NCBI GenBank assembly: GCA_035578175.1
Contig: JAQMRL010000001.1
Coordinates: forward strand, 372,427,720 to 372,491,719
Length of the DNA: 64,000 nt
Source: Catonia carolina
Taxonomy: Eukaryota > Arthropoda > Insecta > Hemiptera > Achilidae
Direction of reading: 5' to 3'
How positions within the stretch are numbered: the first letter of the stretch is position 1; each line of letters begins with the position of its first letter. Shown one piece after another: positions 23,083 through 35,790 of the stretch. The notes under the pieces were generated by a model. That model was given only the letters and a program-made list of their open reading frames with translations. It was not told the origin of the DNA and searched no databases. The position numbers and the translations under genes were made by a program.

Positions 23083-24055
23083 ACGCCCAAATTCTTATTT
23101 ACCTACAATCCGACATGACAATCTGGTACTGGATGACCTTGGAAGAGATGGGCGTCTCAGGTTCTTTAAGGTATAGCAGATCACTAAATTTTAAAGTGAA
23201 CAATTCAAGAGGCTTAATACATATTGTTTATGATTGTGATGACAAAATCAACGTAAATAAAACATGAGGAGACCAGCCAGTGGATGTTTCCTCCAATCAC
23301 GTATGCCATTTTGTACATCCATTTACCCACTAACATAATAATTACTTACTGGTTATTTCATTTTACGTGAATTTCACTAATTACGTTAATAAAATTACAA
23401 TACGTAAAAACTTATAAAATGGTAAATTGATATAATTGAATTTTCTTAATTAGAATATAAATTTAAATAATTTTAGTAAGTTACAAATAAATTTTATTTT
23501 TAAATGCAAATTGTTTTAATGAACTTAAAGATATAAAGTCAACATTAACAAGCTAATTGACTTTGTTTTTTTTTTAAAGTCGTAACGAAAATACCTGATT
23601 ACATAAAACAAATAAAATAGTTAATTAATTAATGGCTTGTGTAGTTGCAAAATCTTTAATACTTTCTTAGAGAGTAGTCTAAACAAGTTTTGATATTTTC
23701 TTAAAAGCACTCCAATAATTATTGCATTATTCATTTATCAAACCGAACAAAGTTTAAAATAAGCTTTTAAGTACCTACAAAATTGTTATTAATTGCAAAA
23801 CGGTTAAGAACTTTAAATTCTATACCAAAAAGAAAACAAAAAACAAATTAACGAGCCGACAATGTTGGCTTCTTAATGAAGGAATCGTATGCATTAATTA
23901 ATTATTTTACTTCGTTGCTATTCGATATTTAGTATAGGGTAATAAAAAATTATTGCAATTCGTGAAATTTTTCGATACCCCGGTCTTTTTCTCACAATCA
24001 AGGATTAGACTGCCGCCTGTTCCGACTTACAACAGCGACTAACTATTAAATTATT
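23083..24055. other. Non-coding, nothing firmly recognised
   Basis: The first ~120 bp could continue the older LINE at 21185 (a DDLGRDGRLRF-like reading near 23130), but it is too decayed to assign. The remainder is AT-rich with no feature. Confidence 0.45.
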
Positions 24056-24420
24056 GCCATCTTTTGCGTTTCCTTCTTACATCTCTCCTATCCTCCGGGT
24101 TGTATTGCAAAACACTGAAGGAGATCCTTTCCCATCAGCCATTCTCTCTACGTGGCCCTCCACTGAGTTCAATATTCTGCAATCTCCCCATTCAAGTAGT
24201 AAACATCAAGTTCCGTTCTTATATCCTCATTTCTTAGTTGGTCCCTACGATTGTAACCCTTTGTTCTCCCCAGGAATCGCAAAAACACTGCCGTATGTAC
24301 TCTTCTCTCCTGAGGTCTGGTAATAATTCACGATTCACTTCCATAGAGTAGGACTGGGGCAGCCATCATCTTGTAAAATTGTATCTGAGTTTCTTTTCTT
24401 GTTTTCCTGGATTACCCCGG
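24056..24420 (-). pseudogene. LINE RT C-terminal fragment
   Basis: The minus strand reads KETQIQFYKMMAAPVLLYGS, then after stops RDQLRNEDIRTELDVYYLNG, and after frame breaks SVLQYNPEDRRDVRRK. These blocks match the conserved segment after the RT domain of insect LINEs ('t.ikfYkvma.P.LLYGSEsW', 'RNeDIR.EL', 'lqY.PrGrRd.grP'). Several stops and shifts show it is dead. Neither tail nor catalytic core is seen. Confidence 0.7.
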
Positions 24421-27290
24421 TTCCAACTTTTTTCACCTGAAGCTAAAACCGTATTATGAAAGGATAAACGTTACTTAATATCTTTTAATATGCCTTTTAA
24501 TATGAAAAATATAAAACAATGAGCTAATCTCGGTAAAATCTTATATATTTTAAATTTCCAATGGGTAGTTGTGAAGTTATTTGTCTAACTCCAAAAGTCA
24601 ATGGTTCATTATAATTTTATTTTAGTTTTTACTTCAGGTCGTCTACTCTATCATGTATTATTGTGTCGTATTCAGTCGTTGTTCCATCTGTTAACATTTG
24701 AGTTAATCTACTATTCTCAAATTCTGACAATGGAATCTTTCAATCTTTCCTTAACTGTTTAGAGGATTGGATTGAAGATTTCTTAGAACAATTTCTTCGC
24801 TCTTTGTAATGTGTACAAACTTTACTAAAAATTAGTTTTAATAAATAATTCAGAGGAATTTGTTTTTAGAGAATTATTAAGTAATATATTTCAGTGTATA
24901 CTGGGGACGATACACGAAAATAATTGAATGAATTGTACGCGGTATTTGCGAAAATATAGACTGCTTTGCTACACCATAAAATCTGACTAACAAATATTCA
25001 GAAAAGGTCAAAGCATCCCTTATACGTCAGGAGTTTTCTAAGCAATGGGTTATTAGTAGTTCCTAAGTCATGAGAAAAAATGAATAAAGATATTTTTATC
25101 TCAATAACAAAAAAATATCTTTCATGAGACGAACAGTCTCAGTTTTTTAAAGGCAATTTTTAAAAAGGCTTACCTTTGACTCATGGTAAAAACCATGAGG
25201 GATTTTTGTAACTACTCTTTAAGAGGAATCAAATAACACTATTTTTGTTTCCAAATTCCGACTTTAATTTCTTGACTTCCGGTTTTGTGGCACTTCCAGT
25301 CAAAACCAAAACTTCAAACCCAATCTAGACTCACTGACTTTTTGTGTAGATTACGAATCCGAAAACCATTAGTTGCTACCTCTTGTATTTTCTGACATCT
25401 GGGTGTGATGGATGGATAAATCAAAATGATAGATGAAAATTTTAAAAATTGCCACCAATGAACAAAGGTTGGCATTTTAATGACGGAAATTTGATACATT
25501 ATCAACTAGTTACAATAAGGATAGAATTAAAAAGGACTGGGATGGATTAAAATGTTCAATTTCTTGTTTTCAACGTATTTTTAAATTTAATGACTCGCTG
25601 AAACAAAACATGTAATTTTGTAAAACTTTAGAAGGATGTTCGTCCATCTATGTGAATGCGCAAGCGCGTGTTTAAAGTTCGTTCTGAAGTAAACACTACT
25701 AGTCGGTTAGCCTGAAGTTTTAAAATTAAGATTTTCCCAACCCACCTCACTGGGGTTTTCGGAATTAGCTTTGAAGATCCAATATTAAAGGTGCTTTATT
25801 CTGATGCAAAAATACAGAAGTCTAGTTATTCCAAAAACAGGTAAAACAATTTTAATTAAACTTTTCACGTCTGTGACATTTTTCCTGGGCTCATTAAGGT
25901 GATATTATTTGAACCACCTGAAAAATTTGTGGAAGGACTCGGCTCTCTTTCAAAAAGTAGATTTTCTCGTTCTTACATTCTTACTGTAATTTTAAAGCAG
26001 AAGTGCACATAAGAGTAAACGAAAATTTTAAATGCTATGACTTTTGTATAATATTTTTCTAGCAGATTATTTTACATACTTTTTGCTGATATTTGTAATT
26101 AAATGTGAAAACTCTATTCAAAATTGGATAGTTCTGAAATTACAAGTTTAAGGTGTAATAAACGATAAGCTGTATTAAAAACCAAAAATAATTTTAAATC
26201 TAACGCTTAGTTCAGCGGCATTCCGTGATTTTCCGTAAAAATTCCACATTAGAATTCCATGTTAAGCGTTTCACATTGTTATCAGCTTTCAACAGTTGTG
26301 GATGCAGTATTAATTTAATACACAGTGAGTACAATGTAATACTGTTTGAAGATAGTGAAAAATTTCGTCCCGTTTGCCACCGTTTATTGATTTTTAAGAT
26401 AATTTTATTCTAATTTGCTAAATGATAGAAAGATAAAACAATAATAACAGAGTTACGATAAAACTAATCTTTTATTTTTATTGAATTTGATTAAAAAATA
26501 ATTTCAGCATTATTAGAGGATTAACACCCCTATCGTGGAAATAATATTGTTCAATACAATAATAGTTTTGAAATATGGATTGTATTGTATCTAAAATATA
26601 GGTCAATCATTGTATATATTATGCGAAGGATTAATTTACAGAAAATTAAACTTTGTCATTATCTATGGGAATTCAATGACAGCAGGATTATCACGTCAAA
26701 CAGCATTCAATTTTTAACAGATTTTTCTATTGGAAATCCATAGAGGTCACCACTATGAGGCGATTTCTCTAAAATTTCATTAAATCTTCGTAGATCAGAA
26801 ATAGTTTTGTACTCTCTTCTACAGTTAACTTACTTCACGCCATATAGCGTGCCTAAACCATGGATTAAAAAATAACGCATCAAAGTCAAATCTGAGAAGA
26901 CATATCAGATTAATGTTACTGAAAGAAGAGATAAAATTTTCCTCCGGTTTATCTCTTCAATTAATTAAGCTTTACCACAAACAAACTTAACTCGATACTT
27001 TGAACTCCACTTAGACAGAAGTCTAACTTGAAACAATTTCATTAACATTTCAACGTAAATTAGTCACTTAAGTCATTAAGGTTCGTCAAATGACAACTCA
27101 CTGATTCGGAAGTTTAATTCTAATCACTTGTCAGGTAATTCACACTGAAGACTGAAATGATACTGGAGTAGAAACATGACATGTCTTTAAATCACCCATT
27201 TAAAATTTAATTCCGTACATTATCACAATTAAAACTCAAATTCCTTAAGTTTTGAGAAGCAAGGTCAAAATTAGAATGTCTTAAAATAGT
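24421..27290. other. Non-coding, nothing recognised
   Basis: AT-rich sequence with only short spurious frames (for example 25314-25505 and 26225-26413). Confidence 0.5.
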
Positions 27291-27294
27291 GTAG

Positions 27295-27475
27295 TTTAGC
27301 TTGTCTACAATAGTGTGACCTCCGCTAATCAAAACCCGGAAATCCCGGGTTAGATTCCAGGCTAGGGTATGTAAATTATTACCAGTCAAAACCCACCGAC
27401 AAAGTTAGATAAACCACCGTATTCGCTAATAACAAAGTTGTTGATGCGATATTAAATAAAGTAAAAAAACAAAAA
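27295..27475 (+). mobile_element. SINE-II copy
   Basis: It has a B-box-like GGGTTAGATTCCAGG (27347-27361). The body ends CGCTAATAACAAAGTTGTTGATGCG, then TTAAATAAAGTAAAAAAAC. The 3' body matches the SINE-II copies at 56207 and 62252; the head is diverged. Confidence 0.6.
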
Positions 27476-28109
27476 TTTATTCGGTGGAACAATATTGTTT
27501 ATGTTTATTTTATTCTAATACAATGTAACAAATATCATAATATATCATTACTAAATATCACGAAATCAATAACTTATTTATTAGGCAATGTGTATTTATA
27601 GAATCGACTTATAAATTAACTGTTTTAATTTTGAAAATCTGTTAATAATTTATTTAATTAGATATACAAAGAAGTACTTCCTTAGGAGTACTGAGGATCA
27701 ACAAGTATTAATGATTTTAATATAATGATGCCAACTGATTGGTAAATGAACCCCTACCATTGTCAGTAAGACAAAGGACTTTACTGATGGTATTTCTAAA
27801 TCGGCACTGATCTAAGAAAAACGTTACTGAAAATCCGGTACACGAGCATTTATTGGAACATTACATCTTTAACTGAGATGTTTCAGCAGGCTTGAATATT
27901 CTGTCCGTTTTAATCCTGTAGAATAATTAATTAATTTTGAAACGAATTTCATTCTAAAACCGTAAGATTTATTAGAAATAGCAGCATTTTAAGAAAAGTT
28001 AGAGTGTACATTACCCAACATGAATCTTAAAAAGATTTAAGCTATCATACAAGGTAAATACATATTCAATAAAATTTATTAAAATTGTTTATAATTTATA
28101 ATACCTATA
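27476..28109. other. Non-coding, nothing recognised
   Basis: AT-rich; no gene or repeat identified. Confidence 0.5.
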
Positions 28110-28700
28110 TTGTGACATTGCTAGGGTCCGTTTCGGGATCTAGGTAATTAAATAATTAATAGGCCTACACTAAAGTTTACAATTACAAGTATTTATTACA
28201 ACTAAAAGATTTAAAAAATAAATAATAAACTAATTATAATGAAGTAATACAATAAATAACTTAATAATTTACTTAATACTACTTACAACAATTATATATA
28301 ATGCACATACAAAATGAAACCGAATACACAATGCACATACACAATAACTTTACACAATGCACACACACAAAGACAGTATAACAATAGTTTACCAACACAA
28401 TGCCCGGAACGTGTCTGCACTACGCACCGATAGCCACTCGTCAAAGATCAAACTAATACTAACTCTCGACCGCCTCGGAGGTCTCTTTATATAGGTAGTG
28501 GATCAAAAAGATAATTCTAGAGTGGTAGAGAAATTCCATGCAAATAATAAAGTACAAAAAAACCCTTTTTACTGGAAAAGTCTTAACTATTGTAAACAAG
28601 TAAATAGATCTATTGTAAATAGAATAAACGGTGTTACAGGTAATCAACCGACCCGTTCATAAATAGTTGTACAACAAAGACCTTTTATCATACACAATAG
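28110..28700 (-). mobile_element. Possible solo LTR (minus orientation)
   Basis: Read on the minus strand this has promoter-like then polyadenylation-like order: TATATAAAGAG (about 28485-28495), a moderately GC-rich transcript-start region (28380-28475), an AT-rich region with AATAAA-like signals, and an end in CTAGATCCCGAAACGGACCC. Another region (38430-39010) shares the AGATCCCGAAA end. I could not find a clear TG..CA pair with a 4-6 bp duplication, so this remains tentative. A host promoter is the alternative. Confidence 0.3.
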
Positions 28701-29574
28701 CGCAGTCCTTTTAAATAATTTTTATGAATAGGTATCCCTTTTATAGCTAACCCTATTGTTACTTTTTTCACTCTATTATCTACTCTTTACCATTTTATGA
28801 ATGAAGTACTAGAAATTTCGCAAACCATGCTTTTCTTCGATATTGTTAAAATATAATAAAAATAAATTATTAAAATTTATTTTAAAATAATACAAAAAAC
28901 ATATGTAATAAAAAACTAATTTTTTTTAAAATTAATTTAAAAAATTAAAAAGTTTGGTAATTTTATTTATTAGTTTTTCTTAAATTTGTTAATATGACAA
29001 ACATTTTTTTCGACTTTTAATTTATTTATTTGTTTTGCTTGTAACGTCTTGTTGTAATACGTTACCGTTAGCGTTTTATTTGTTTCATATCTTGGCGCCG
29101 TATTTCAGTTTGTATTAATAATTTATTCTGTTCACTGTAAGCTGTTGCTATCTAGCGTTTTTCTATTGCTCTATTCTGGCCTGAGTTGAGTTTGATTTCT
29201 GCTAATTTAATTTTGTACGTTTTTTCCTTGTTCGACGTGCACTCTTGATTGTGTAGTGAAATGGAACGGTAGTCTTCTATTACATTAGAATGTTTTACCG
29301 ATTTTGTATTTTCTTTCTTTTATTTAAAGAATGTCGTTTTTGGTTTTAATGTTGCGTAATGATTATTGCTAATGTTTAATTATGATTCTTTTATTTTTAT
29401 CTGCTGTGCTTTCTTATATTTTATGATGCTGCGTAAATTTTTATCAGTCTTTTCCGTGTTGGTGTTTCACTAATTTGTACATGAAGTTTTGGTTTTGTCG
29501 ACCAAATTTATTTTGGATTTTGTACTATGAGAGATTTCTACTCTGGGGACATTTCAACTCAGGAATATTTTCTG
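28701..29574. other. Non-coding, nothing recognised
   Basis: AT-rich, T-rich stretch with no identified feature. Confidence 0.5.
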
Positions 29575-29790
29575 TTCTGATGGTTTGGAGAGTTGAAGTT
29601 TTGGATAGCTGTGCCATTCACCACCTTTGCAGGACGTTGGTTCCTGAGAATGACTCTCCCGGGTTCGATTCCCGAATCTAGAAAATTGGCAGCTAAACTT
29701 GTGTCATTTCCTGCAGTGGCTGTTCAATTTATTCATCTGTTTGATTTGGACGTTAAGCATCGATTTTAACCAGGAAGGTTTGGTTCTGCA
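29575..29790 (+). mobile_element. tRNA-derived SINE, separate family
   Basis: A perfect B-box-like GGGTTCGATTCCC (29659-29671) follows a weak A-box-like region (GGATAGCTGTGCCATTCACC). The body runs through TGCAGTGGCTGTTCAATTTA to GGACGTTAAGCATCG. The 3' body does not match SINE-I or SINE-II, although 'acgttaa' near the end is common to several families here. Confidence 0.6.
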
Positions 29791-32700
29791 AAACGGTATG
29801 TTTGGTTAATTATATATTCGTTTTTGGGAAAACTGTGTTATTTTTACTTGACCGTTTCTGCACCTGTCAGGAATGTTTTCTGTACTGTGCATGTCCTGAA
29901 CTGAAAATGTTGATGAACGAACTTGGCTAGAATCTAACTTAAAATAGTTAAAATCTTGAAAACTTTTATCATGTTTTATTTGTCTATATTCTTGGAGTTT
30001 ATTTTTATAAATTTTGTAAAATATATTTTGTTTAATATTTTCTTTGAAAATTTTGTACAAGCTGCCATGGTATGCAATACATTTATAAAAACTATTATGG
30101 TATTATACTATTTACAGACAATGATCTGATCTTATGTAAAATTAATTCTTCCATTTAAAAAAATTTCTCACAATAGTAAATTCTTTTAAATAAATAAATC
30201 AGTTTCTAATTTTGGTCAAATTGTATCTGTTATAATGAATACTTAAAATAATAACTATTTGAATCTTATTATTCATTAAATATTGCAGTTTAAATTCATT
30301 TTTGAGATTTTTCTAGAATTTTCCTGAAATTATTTATTCAGGTATTTAATTTTGCAATAACTTAAACTATGTTCGTATAACTATTTTCTGCTGTCTTTTT
30401 TAAAAAAAAAACAACTTGCATTTATTACTGTTTAATTAATATTGTTCTATTTTTGTGTTTTCTTTGAGCAATTATAATCATATGCAACAACAATTTTTTT
30501 TTTATTTGGCTTCCTTGTGTTTTTTTGTCCACCCCTGGGCCAACCTATCAGTGCGGATAGAGGGGGGAGTGACATGCTTAATAATTTAAAAAATGGTGTA
30601 CTTATGTTCAGAGGTAGACATTAATTTTGATGAAAATATTTTTAGATCAAAATTACAATCTTCAAAAGAATTGTCTCATTACAACTATGTAAATAAAATT
30701 GTAGTTTGTCTCATAAATTTCATTTATACGACAGAAAATTAATTAATTAATAATGTAAATAATGTTAATTATTTGAAAATTGATTAAAAATAATACCTTG
30801 TATTGAAACTAAATATTGATTAGTATTTCCATAATTAGTTCCTTACACTGAAAAATAAATGATGCTTTGAAATTTACATTTAAACATAAATGAAATGCAA
30901 TTTGAAGATTCTTAGATTGCTTTTATTCGTACAGCAACTAAAGTAAACGGCTATAGCCTAATATTAGTGAAACTAATTTTCTCCAGCAGATCTTATTAAA
31001 AAAATGAATGGTGTCGCCTTGTATAAATAGATTTTACTGAAAGGAAACTGACTCGCGACACATACTGTATGTTGAAATTCAATAATAAAGAATGAACTCC
31101 AAATGTAACAAATTCAATAGATTTTATTCAACAGTGAATGGTATTGAGATTCAGAAATACATTTTTTTATAAATCACTAAGGCTTACCGGGTATAGAATG
31201 TTTTTTTTATGTTTATATGATTCTTTTTAAGTGAATAATGCAGCTAATACAGTATCAGAAAAGTTTAATTAAAATTAAATTGTTATTGAATGGTTTAAGA
31301 AAATGTAATTGCATTTTCATTCAAGTATGAACCAAAAATATTTCTTTGTTTTCTTTTTCTAAAACTAAATTAGTTCTCGAAAAAGGTAAAAGCTGCATTT
31401 TACTCACTTTGTTGTAGTGCTGTATAACTTTATAACTAAGTAAGTAGTACTTCCAGTTAATACTAATAAATTAACTTAAAGTTACTTAAGCTTAAGTTTA
31501 AATTAGCTTAAAATGGATTACTTAATATTCCTTAAACTAATTACAGTAAAATCTCGGTAATCCGAAATTCAGGTTATTAGAAGCGATCAAAAAATGCAGT
31601 TTTAGAGAAAAATCAAGCGATTTTGGAACTAACGCTTGTAGAGTATCTGTTGATCCTTAGTTAAACTAATCCTTTGACAACAAACGTATACAAAAAATAT
31701 ATACTCAACTTTCGGTGTCTTGATGATATTTTAATGATGTACATAAGTTATGATGTTATTAATAACAAATCTTAAATGACAATAAAATGTAATAGATGAA
31801 TGATAAATTGGATTAATTCCCAAAAACTTTATACGTTTATGAACTATCACTGATCCCAATATGGAATCTACTCGTAATATGGAAACATTCCCAATATGGA
31901 ATGGATTAAGAACCTCCATAGAATCACATTCATCATTATAATTAATGTTTTTAGTTAATAATTTAAATACAATTATCTTTCCGTAATTTAAATGATATAT
32001 ACGTTCTGAATATTATTTCAATTTTAAAAACGTCAAAATTAATTAAATAAATAGTTATAAATTATAGTTATTAAATAAATAAATAGTTAACACCCACTTC
32101 AATCACATGTTAGTCTTTGGTACATGTAATAAGTAGGGTTTACTATTTGTACTGTTACATAATATACGTACTGCTACACGCTATGGGAAATAAAAGAATT
32201 AAAATAAGTACAACACATTCCAAAATATACTATATAGATTTATTATGTTAACTTATCAAGGAGACTCCATATATTATAGGAAGTATAAAATACATCAGGA
32301 TAAAAATTGATGTCTAAATATTGACACTATGGAAAAGTCATTATTTACCATGTAGTGTTTAAATAATGGAAAGAGGTTCCCAACAAGGTATGCCACATAT
32401 ATATTAACGGAAAAAACTGAAATATTTATATAAAAAATAAAATAAAATGTAATTAAGAATTTACTTTCAAAATTTGTATCCACCAACCGTAGGTTCTAGA
32501 AAAGAATAACTTAAGTTGAGGAGGTTTTTTGTAAAATATATGAAACTAATGATTTTAATTTATTTTAATAAAAAAAAACATAAAAAAATTGAGCTTAACA
32601 AATTTTAAAAGCTATATCAAATTGATCTGAAATAACATTTAATGACTCTAAATTTAATATTATTACGGTACCGTTTAAAATTATTGAATTCCTTGTCATG

Positions 32701-32820
32701 ACTTTTAGATGGAGTGTTTCCTGATGGTGTCCTATTTTGGTGAAGTTGTATTTGTAAAAATGGTACCTCCGACATATTTATGCTGTCTTGTAGCTGTATT
32801 AAAATATGATGTTGATTTAT
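29791..32820. other. 3 kb AT-rich DNA, one transposon-end-like motif
   Basis: No gene seen. CAGTAAAATCTCGGTAATCC (31544-31563) looks like a pogo-type terminal repeat, but no inverted partner was found within several kb. A short patch at 30515-30575 (CCACCCCTGGGCC..GGGGGGAG) is GC-rich and unassigned. Confidence 0.45.
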
Positions 32821-32940
32821 CTATTACCACCCAGCCCCTCTGGCGGCCGAACTTCACCTTGTGGCAAATGGTTCTGATCCACCTACCCCTCTGAGGTCGA
32901 GACACGTAAGCGGCGCGAAGCGCCGCTGGAGTGGCGAGTA
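32821..32940. repeat. GC-rich island with perfect 8-bp GC hairpin
   Basis: A GC-rich patch within AT-rich DNA. It ends with AGCGGCGC-GAA-GCGCCGCT (32909-32927), a perfect 8-bp stem with a 3-base loop. The upstream part reads like a retroposon tail (CCACCTACCCCTCTGAGG), but I cannot assign it to a family. Confidence 0.6.
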
Positions 32941-33529
32941 TCTATTAAAACCTTATGATAGTGTTATACTCGTAATATGATTTTTAATGAAGATGCATTA
33001 TTAACTTTTTACTTTTTATTATTATAAAATTACTACATATTCTATGTCATAACTTTCAACACACTTTACATATTTACACTGTTTTACAATTCTACATTTT
33101 TACTATCACATGATTTGAAATAAGTTTATCAAATTAGATAAACATTCAACGGCTATACTCCGTCTTTTAATACACATTTGCCACGTGTACGGCTCACTAC
33201 ACAACACCGCTGCTTTTACGCGCGTTTTTACAAAAACCAAGTCATTAGTTTAAAAAGACATATTGCTTTTATAATGTCGGAATTTTACCGCCAAACACTT
33301 ATAAATATAACAATTATGTTACTAAAAATAATTCATATATGTTAAAAAAAAATTATGTTTATTACAAATTACCCCCCTCCTATAAAAACATTGAAAAGTT
33401 TTTAATGTTTCTACTCTAACAAATAAAATTGTGAAATATTTTTATATAAATCCCCATAAATTAATAAACTTAAATGCACTGTAATTATTTTTCTAACACC
33501 CTACAGTATGTAATTTTTTGATCACCTTA
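32941..33529. other. Non-coding, nothing recognised
   Basis: AT-rich flank of the mariner-type element. Confidence 0.5.
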
Positions 33530-33531
33530 TA

Positions 33532-34881
33532 ACGGGTGAGGCAGTGAATCAGGTGATTATGAAAACATTGTGAGGAAGTAAAAAAATGTAGTTTAATTAA
33601 TTTAGAATATACCAAGTAATACTTACATATTTACAATTTTTTTATAAATTACTTGAAAATCATTATCATAAAGATTTCCTCCATTTTGTCGCATACATTC
33701 CTGAACTCGTGCACGAAGGTTATTCATCACATTTCATAATGTGGCTGTTGGAATTCTTTTCACGTATTATACTTTAATGAATACTTTATGTTGGAATACT
33801 TTTTCACGTATCCGTTCTTTAAGTTCCCGTACATTTCGAGGCGGTGGAGGTTGGAAAATATGTGATATTAAGTGTCCCCATAGGGAGTAATTACATGCAG
33901 AGAGATCTGGTGATCTGGCTGGCCATGAAATGTCTCCGTTCTTAGAAATGACGCGATTGGGAAACAAGCGTCGCAAAACATTAATTGAAGCCCTGGATGT
34001 GTGGCAGGTAGCACCGTCTTGTTGAAAAAAACATGTTTTGGTAAGCCGGATTACGAACTAATTCCGGTTGAAAACAAGTTCTCCAACATGTTAACATAGC
34101 GCTGTGTATTCACTGTAACTGCACGTTCATTGTCATCCTCAAAAAAATATTGTCCTACGATAGCTTGTGTTGCACACCAAACTGTCACTTTAATACTGTG
34201 AAGGGGCTTTTCGTGTATTTTTTGTGTATTTTCGCGTGACCAATATCTAAAATTCTGCTTATTTACGAAACCCGAAAGATGGAAGTGAGCTTTACACTCA
34301 TCCAAAAATTGTTGAGAAGATCTGCGTTGTCATTCATTATGTCCAATAATCGATTACAAAAAGCAAGTCGGGATGCGTGATCAGCATTATTCACAGCGTG
34401 TACTAACTGAATTTTAAACGGATGGAACAGTAGATCTTTGTGTAAAATCCTCCTCACACTGCGATTAGAAATGCCGAGTGATATTGCATGCCATCGAGCT
34501 GAATGCTTAGAACTTCTTAACACAGCCGCCTGCACCTTGTCAACGTTTTCTGGTGTACGGACACTTTTTACGCTTCCAATTCGTGTCTTCAGTGTTGAGC
34601 CTGTTTCTTCAACCCATATTTTTATTGCATGGATTGAAGGTATCGGATCATTTTGTTGAATATTGAAATAATTACGAAATGCGCGCTGCGCGAACACGTA
34701 ACTATCATTATTTTTATAATACGCTTTAACAGTGTATGCTCGTTGTGCACCGCTCCACGACTCCATTGGAACTAAATGGTAAAACAGACGCTTCAAGATG
34801 GCGGTAGTCTCATTCTCCTAGCCATACTACAGGAGACTGTATGCAGTGTTGCCAAATTGCCCGATTCACTGCCTCACCCGT
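33532..34881 (-). mobile_element. Mariner-superfamily transposon, near full length, 1350 bp
   Basis: TA dinucleotides at 33530-33531 and 34882-34883 flank perfect 19-bp terminal inverted repeats, ACGGGTGAGGCAGTGAATC. The match continues imperfectly inward. One transposase gene fills the interior on the minus strand. The layout (about 1.35 kb, short TIRs, TA duplication, single intronless gene) is standard for Tc1/mariner. Confidence 0.93.
33767..34766 (-). pseudogene. Mariner-type transposase, frameshifted, third catalytic Asp lost
   Basis: The start MESWSGAQRAYTVKAYYKNN at 34766 opens a helix-turn-helix region, and RTPENVDKVQAAVLRS and SNRSVRRILHKDL follow. The catalytic domain holds the first Asp in DECKAHFHLSG (34300-34302), SIKVTVWCA, and the second Asp in QQDGATCHTSRA (34016-34018). 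It ends with WPARSPDLSACNYSLWG. Family members have Asp where this copy has Asn (33890-33892), 41 residues between the last two positions, so it resembles a DD41D group. Frameshifts lie near 34303, near 34065 and at the T run near 34025. The product would be inactive; the full frame would be about 330 codons. Confidence 0.9.
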
Positions 34882-34883
34882 TA

Positions 34884-35390
34884 CTTAAATACGGTAATAG
34901 CATTAAAGTGATTTTTTGTATTAATGATACCATAAGAAATTGCATTAAAGATACAGAAAACTAATACACTACACATTACCATTTAACCATTACAAAATAA
35001 CAAACTAATTTATTTTTTATCTGATTTCTAATAATTGTTATAGATGTTTGACAGAAGCATAATTCTACAATTTATTTATACACCATAACCTCTCTTCTGA
35101 GTCTGTCAAACTTTTTTTATATGATACCATAAACATCCGATAATTTTAATATACTATACTAATTCTAAAACTGATTCAATATTTTACCTTAAACCTAACA
35201 ATTATCATTTTACTTAAAAAATATCTTACAGAGTATACGATTTACGTTAAATTCTACATTATTTTATGAGTTTTACTTGAACCATGTCCCGTGAACGCGG
35301 TAATTTATTACGTGTTTTTAGTACCAATATGTAGAAGCAGGTACTAAAAAGTTTTCATAGAACTAAATTCAAGATAGCAATGGGGGAAAT
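34884..35390. other. Non-coding, nothing recognised
   Basis: AT-rich spacer between the mariner-type element and the pogo-like remnant. Confidence 0.5.
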
Positions 35391-35393
35391 GTA

Positions 35394-35690
35394 ACGATGT
35401 ATGCATTAATAAACCTTTCAAAACATTATTAAAACAACAATACACTAAATGGATGGCTGAAAAAATTGCGTTTTCACAACTACAGGAAGAATCAAGCGCC
35501 CAGATGTTTCCAGATTTTTGTTTGGATAATAGATACTTGGAACGGAATTTCCGACGAATTAGTGCAGAAGAGTTTTAAAAAATGCGAAATATCTAACAAA
35601 CTCGATGGTAGCAAAGATTATCACCTTTGGCAGAGCAACGTGGAGGCAAACTCTTCTACAAAATATGGCAATGATGAAAGACAGGAATAA
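35394..35690 (+). pseudogene. Pogo/Tigger-like transposase C-terminal remnant
   Basis: The first frame reads DVCINKPFKTLLKQQYTKWM (35397 on). After one frame change near 35480, WIIDTWNGISDELVQKSFKK and CEISNKLDGSKDYHLW follow, with a stop at 35688. 'D..iNKPFK....qY..Wm' and 'W...aW..i..e.v..SFkkCGISNaLDG.eD' are hallmarks of the C-terminal end of the DDE_1 domain in pogo/Tigger/jerky proteins. The catalytic residues and DNA-binding domains are missing. It is a dead fragment. Confidence 0.75.
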
Positions 35691-35740
35691 CATGTAATAA
35701 TTACTAAACGCTCACTCCCTGCAATAAAAAAATAAATGCT

Positions 35741-35790
35741 AATCAATAAAAAGTTATCATACTAAAATAGGTATCTATAGGAATGTTGTT
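35741..35790. repeat. 50-bp perfect direct repeat, copy 1
   Basis: Fifty bases, starting AATCAATAAAAAGTTATCAT and ending GGAATGTTGTT, are repeated exactly at 36455-36504. The 714-bp offset covers AT-rich DNA and a Tigger-end-like GGTGCGGGGCTTATTCGAGG (36070-36089). This copy starts about 50 bases downstream of the pogo-like stop codon. Confidence 0.9.

Noticed and set aside
31544..31590. Pogo-type element end (CAGTAAAATCTCGGTAATCC)
   Set aside because: No inverted partner or TA-flanked second end within several kb; a lone 20-base similarity is not enough.
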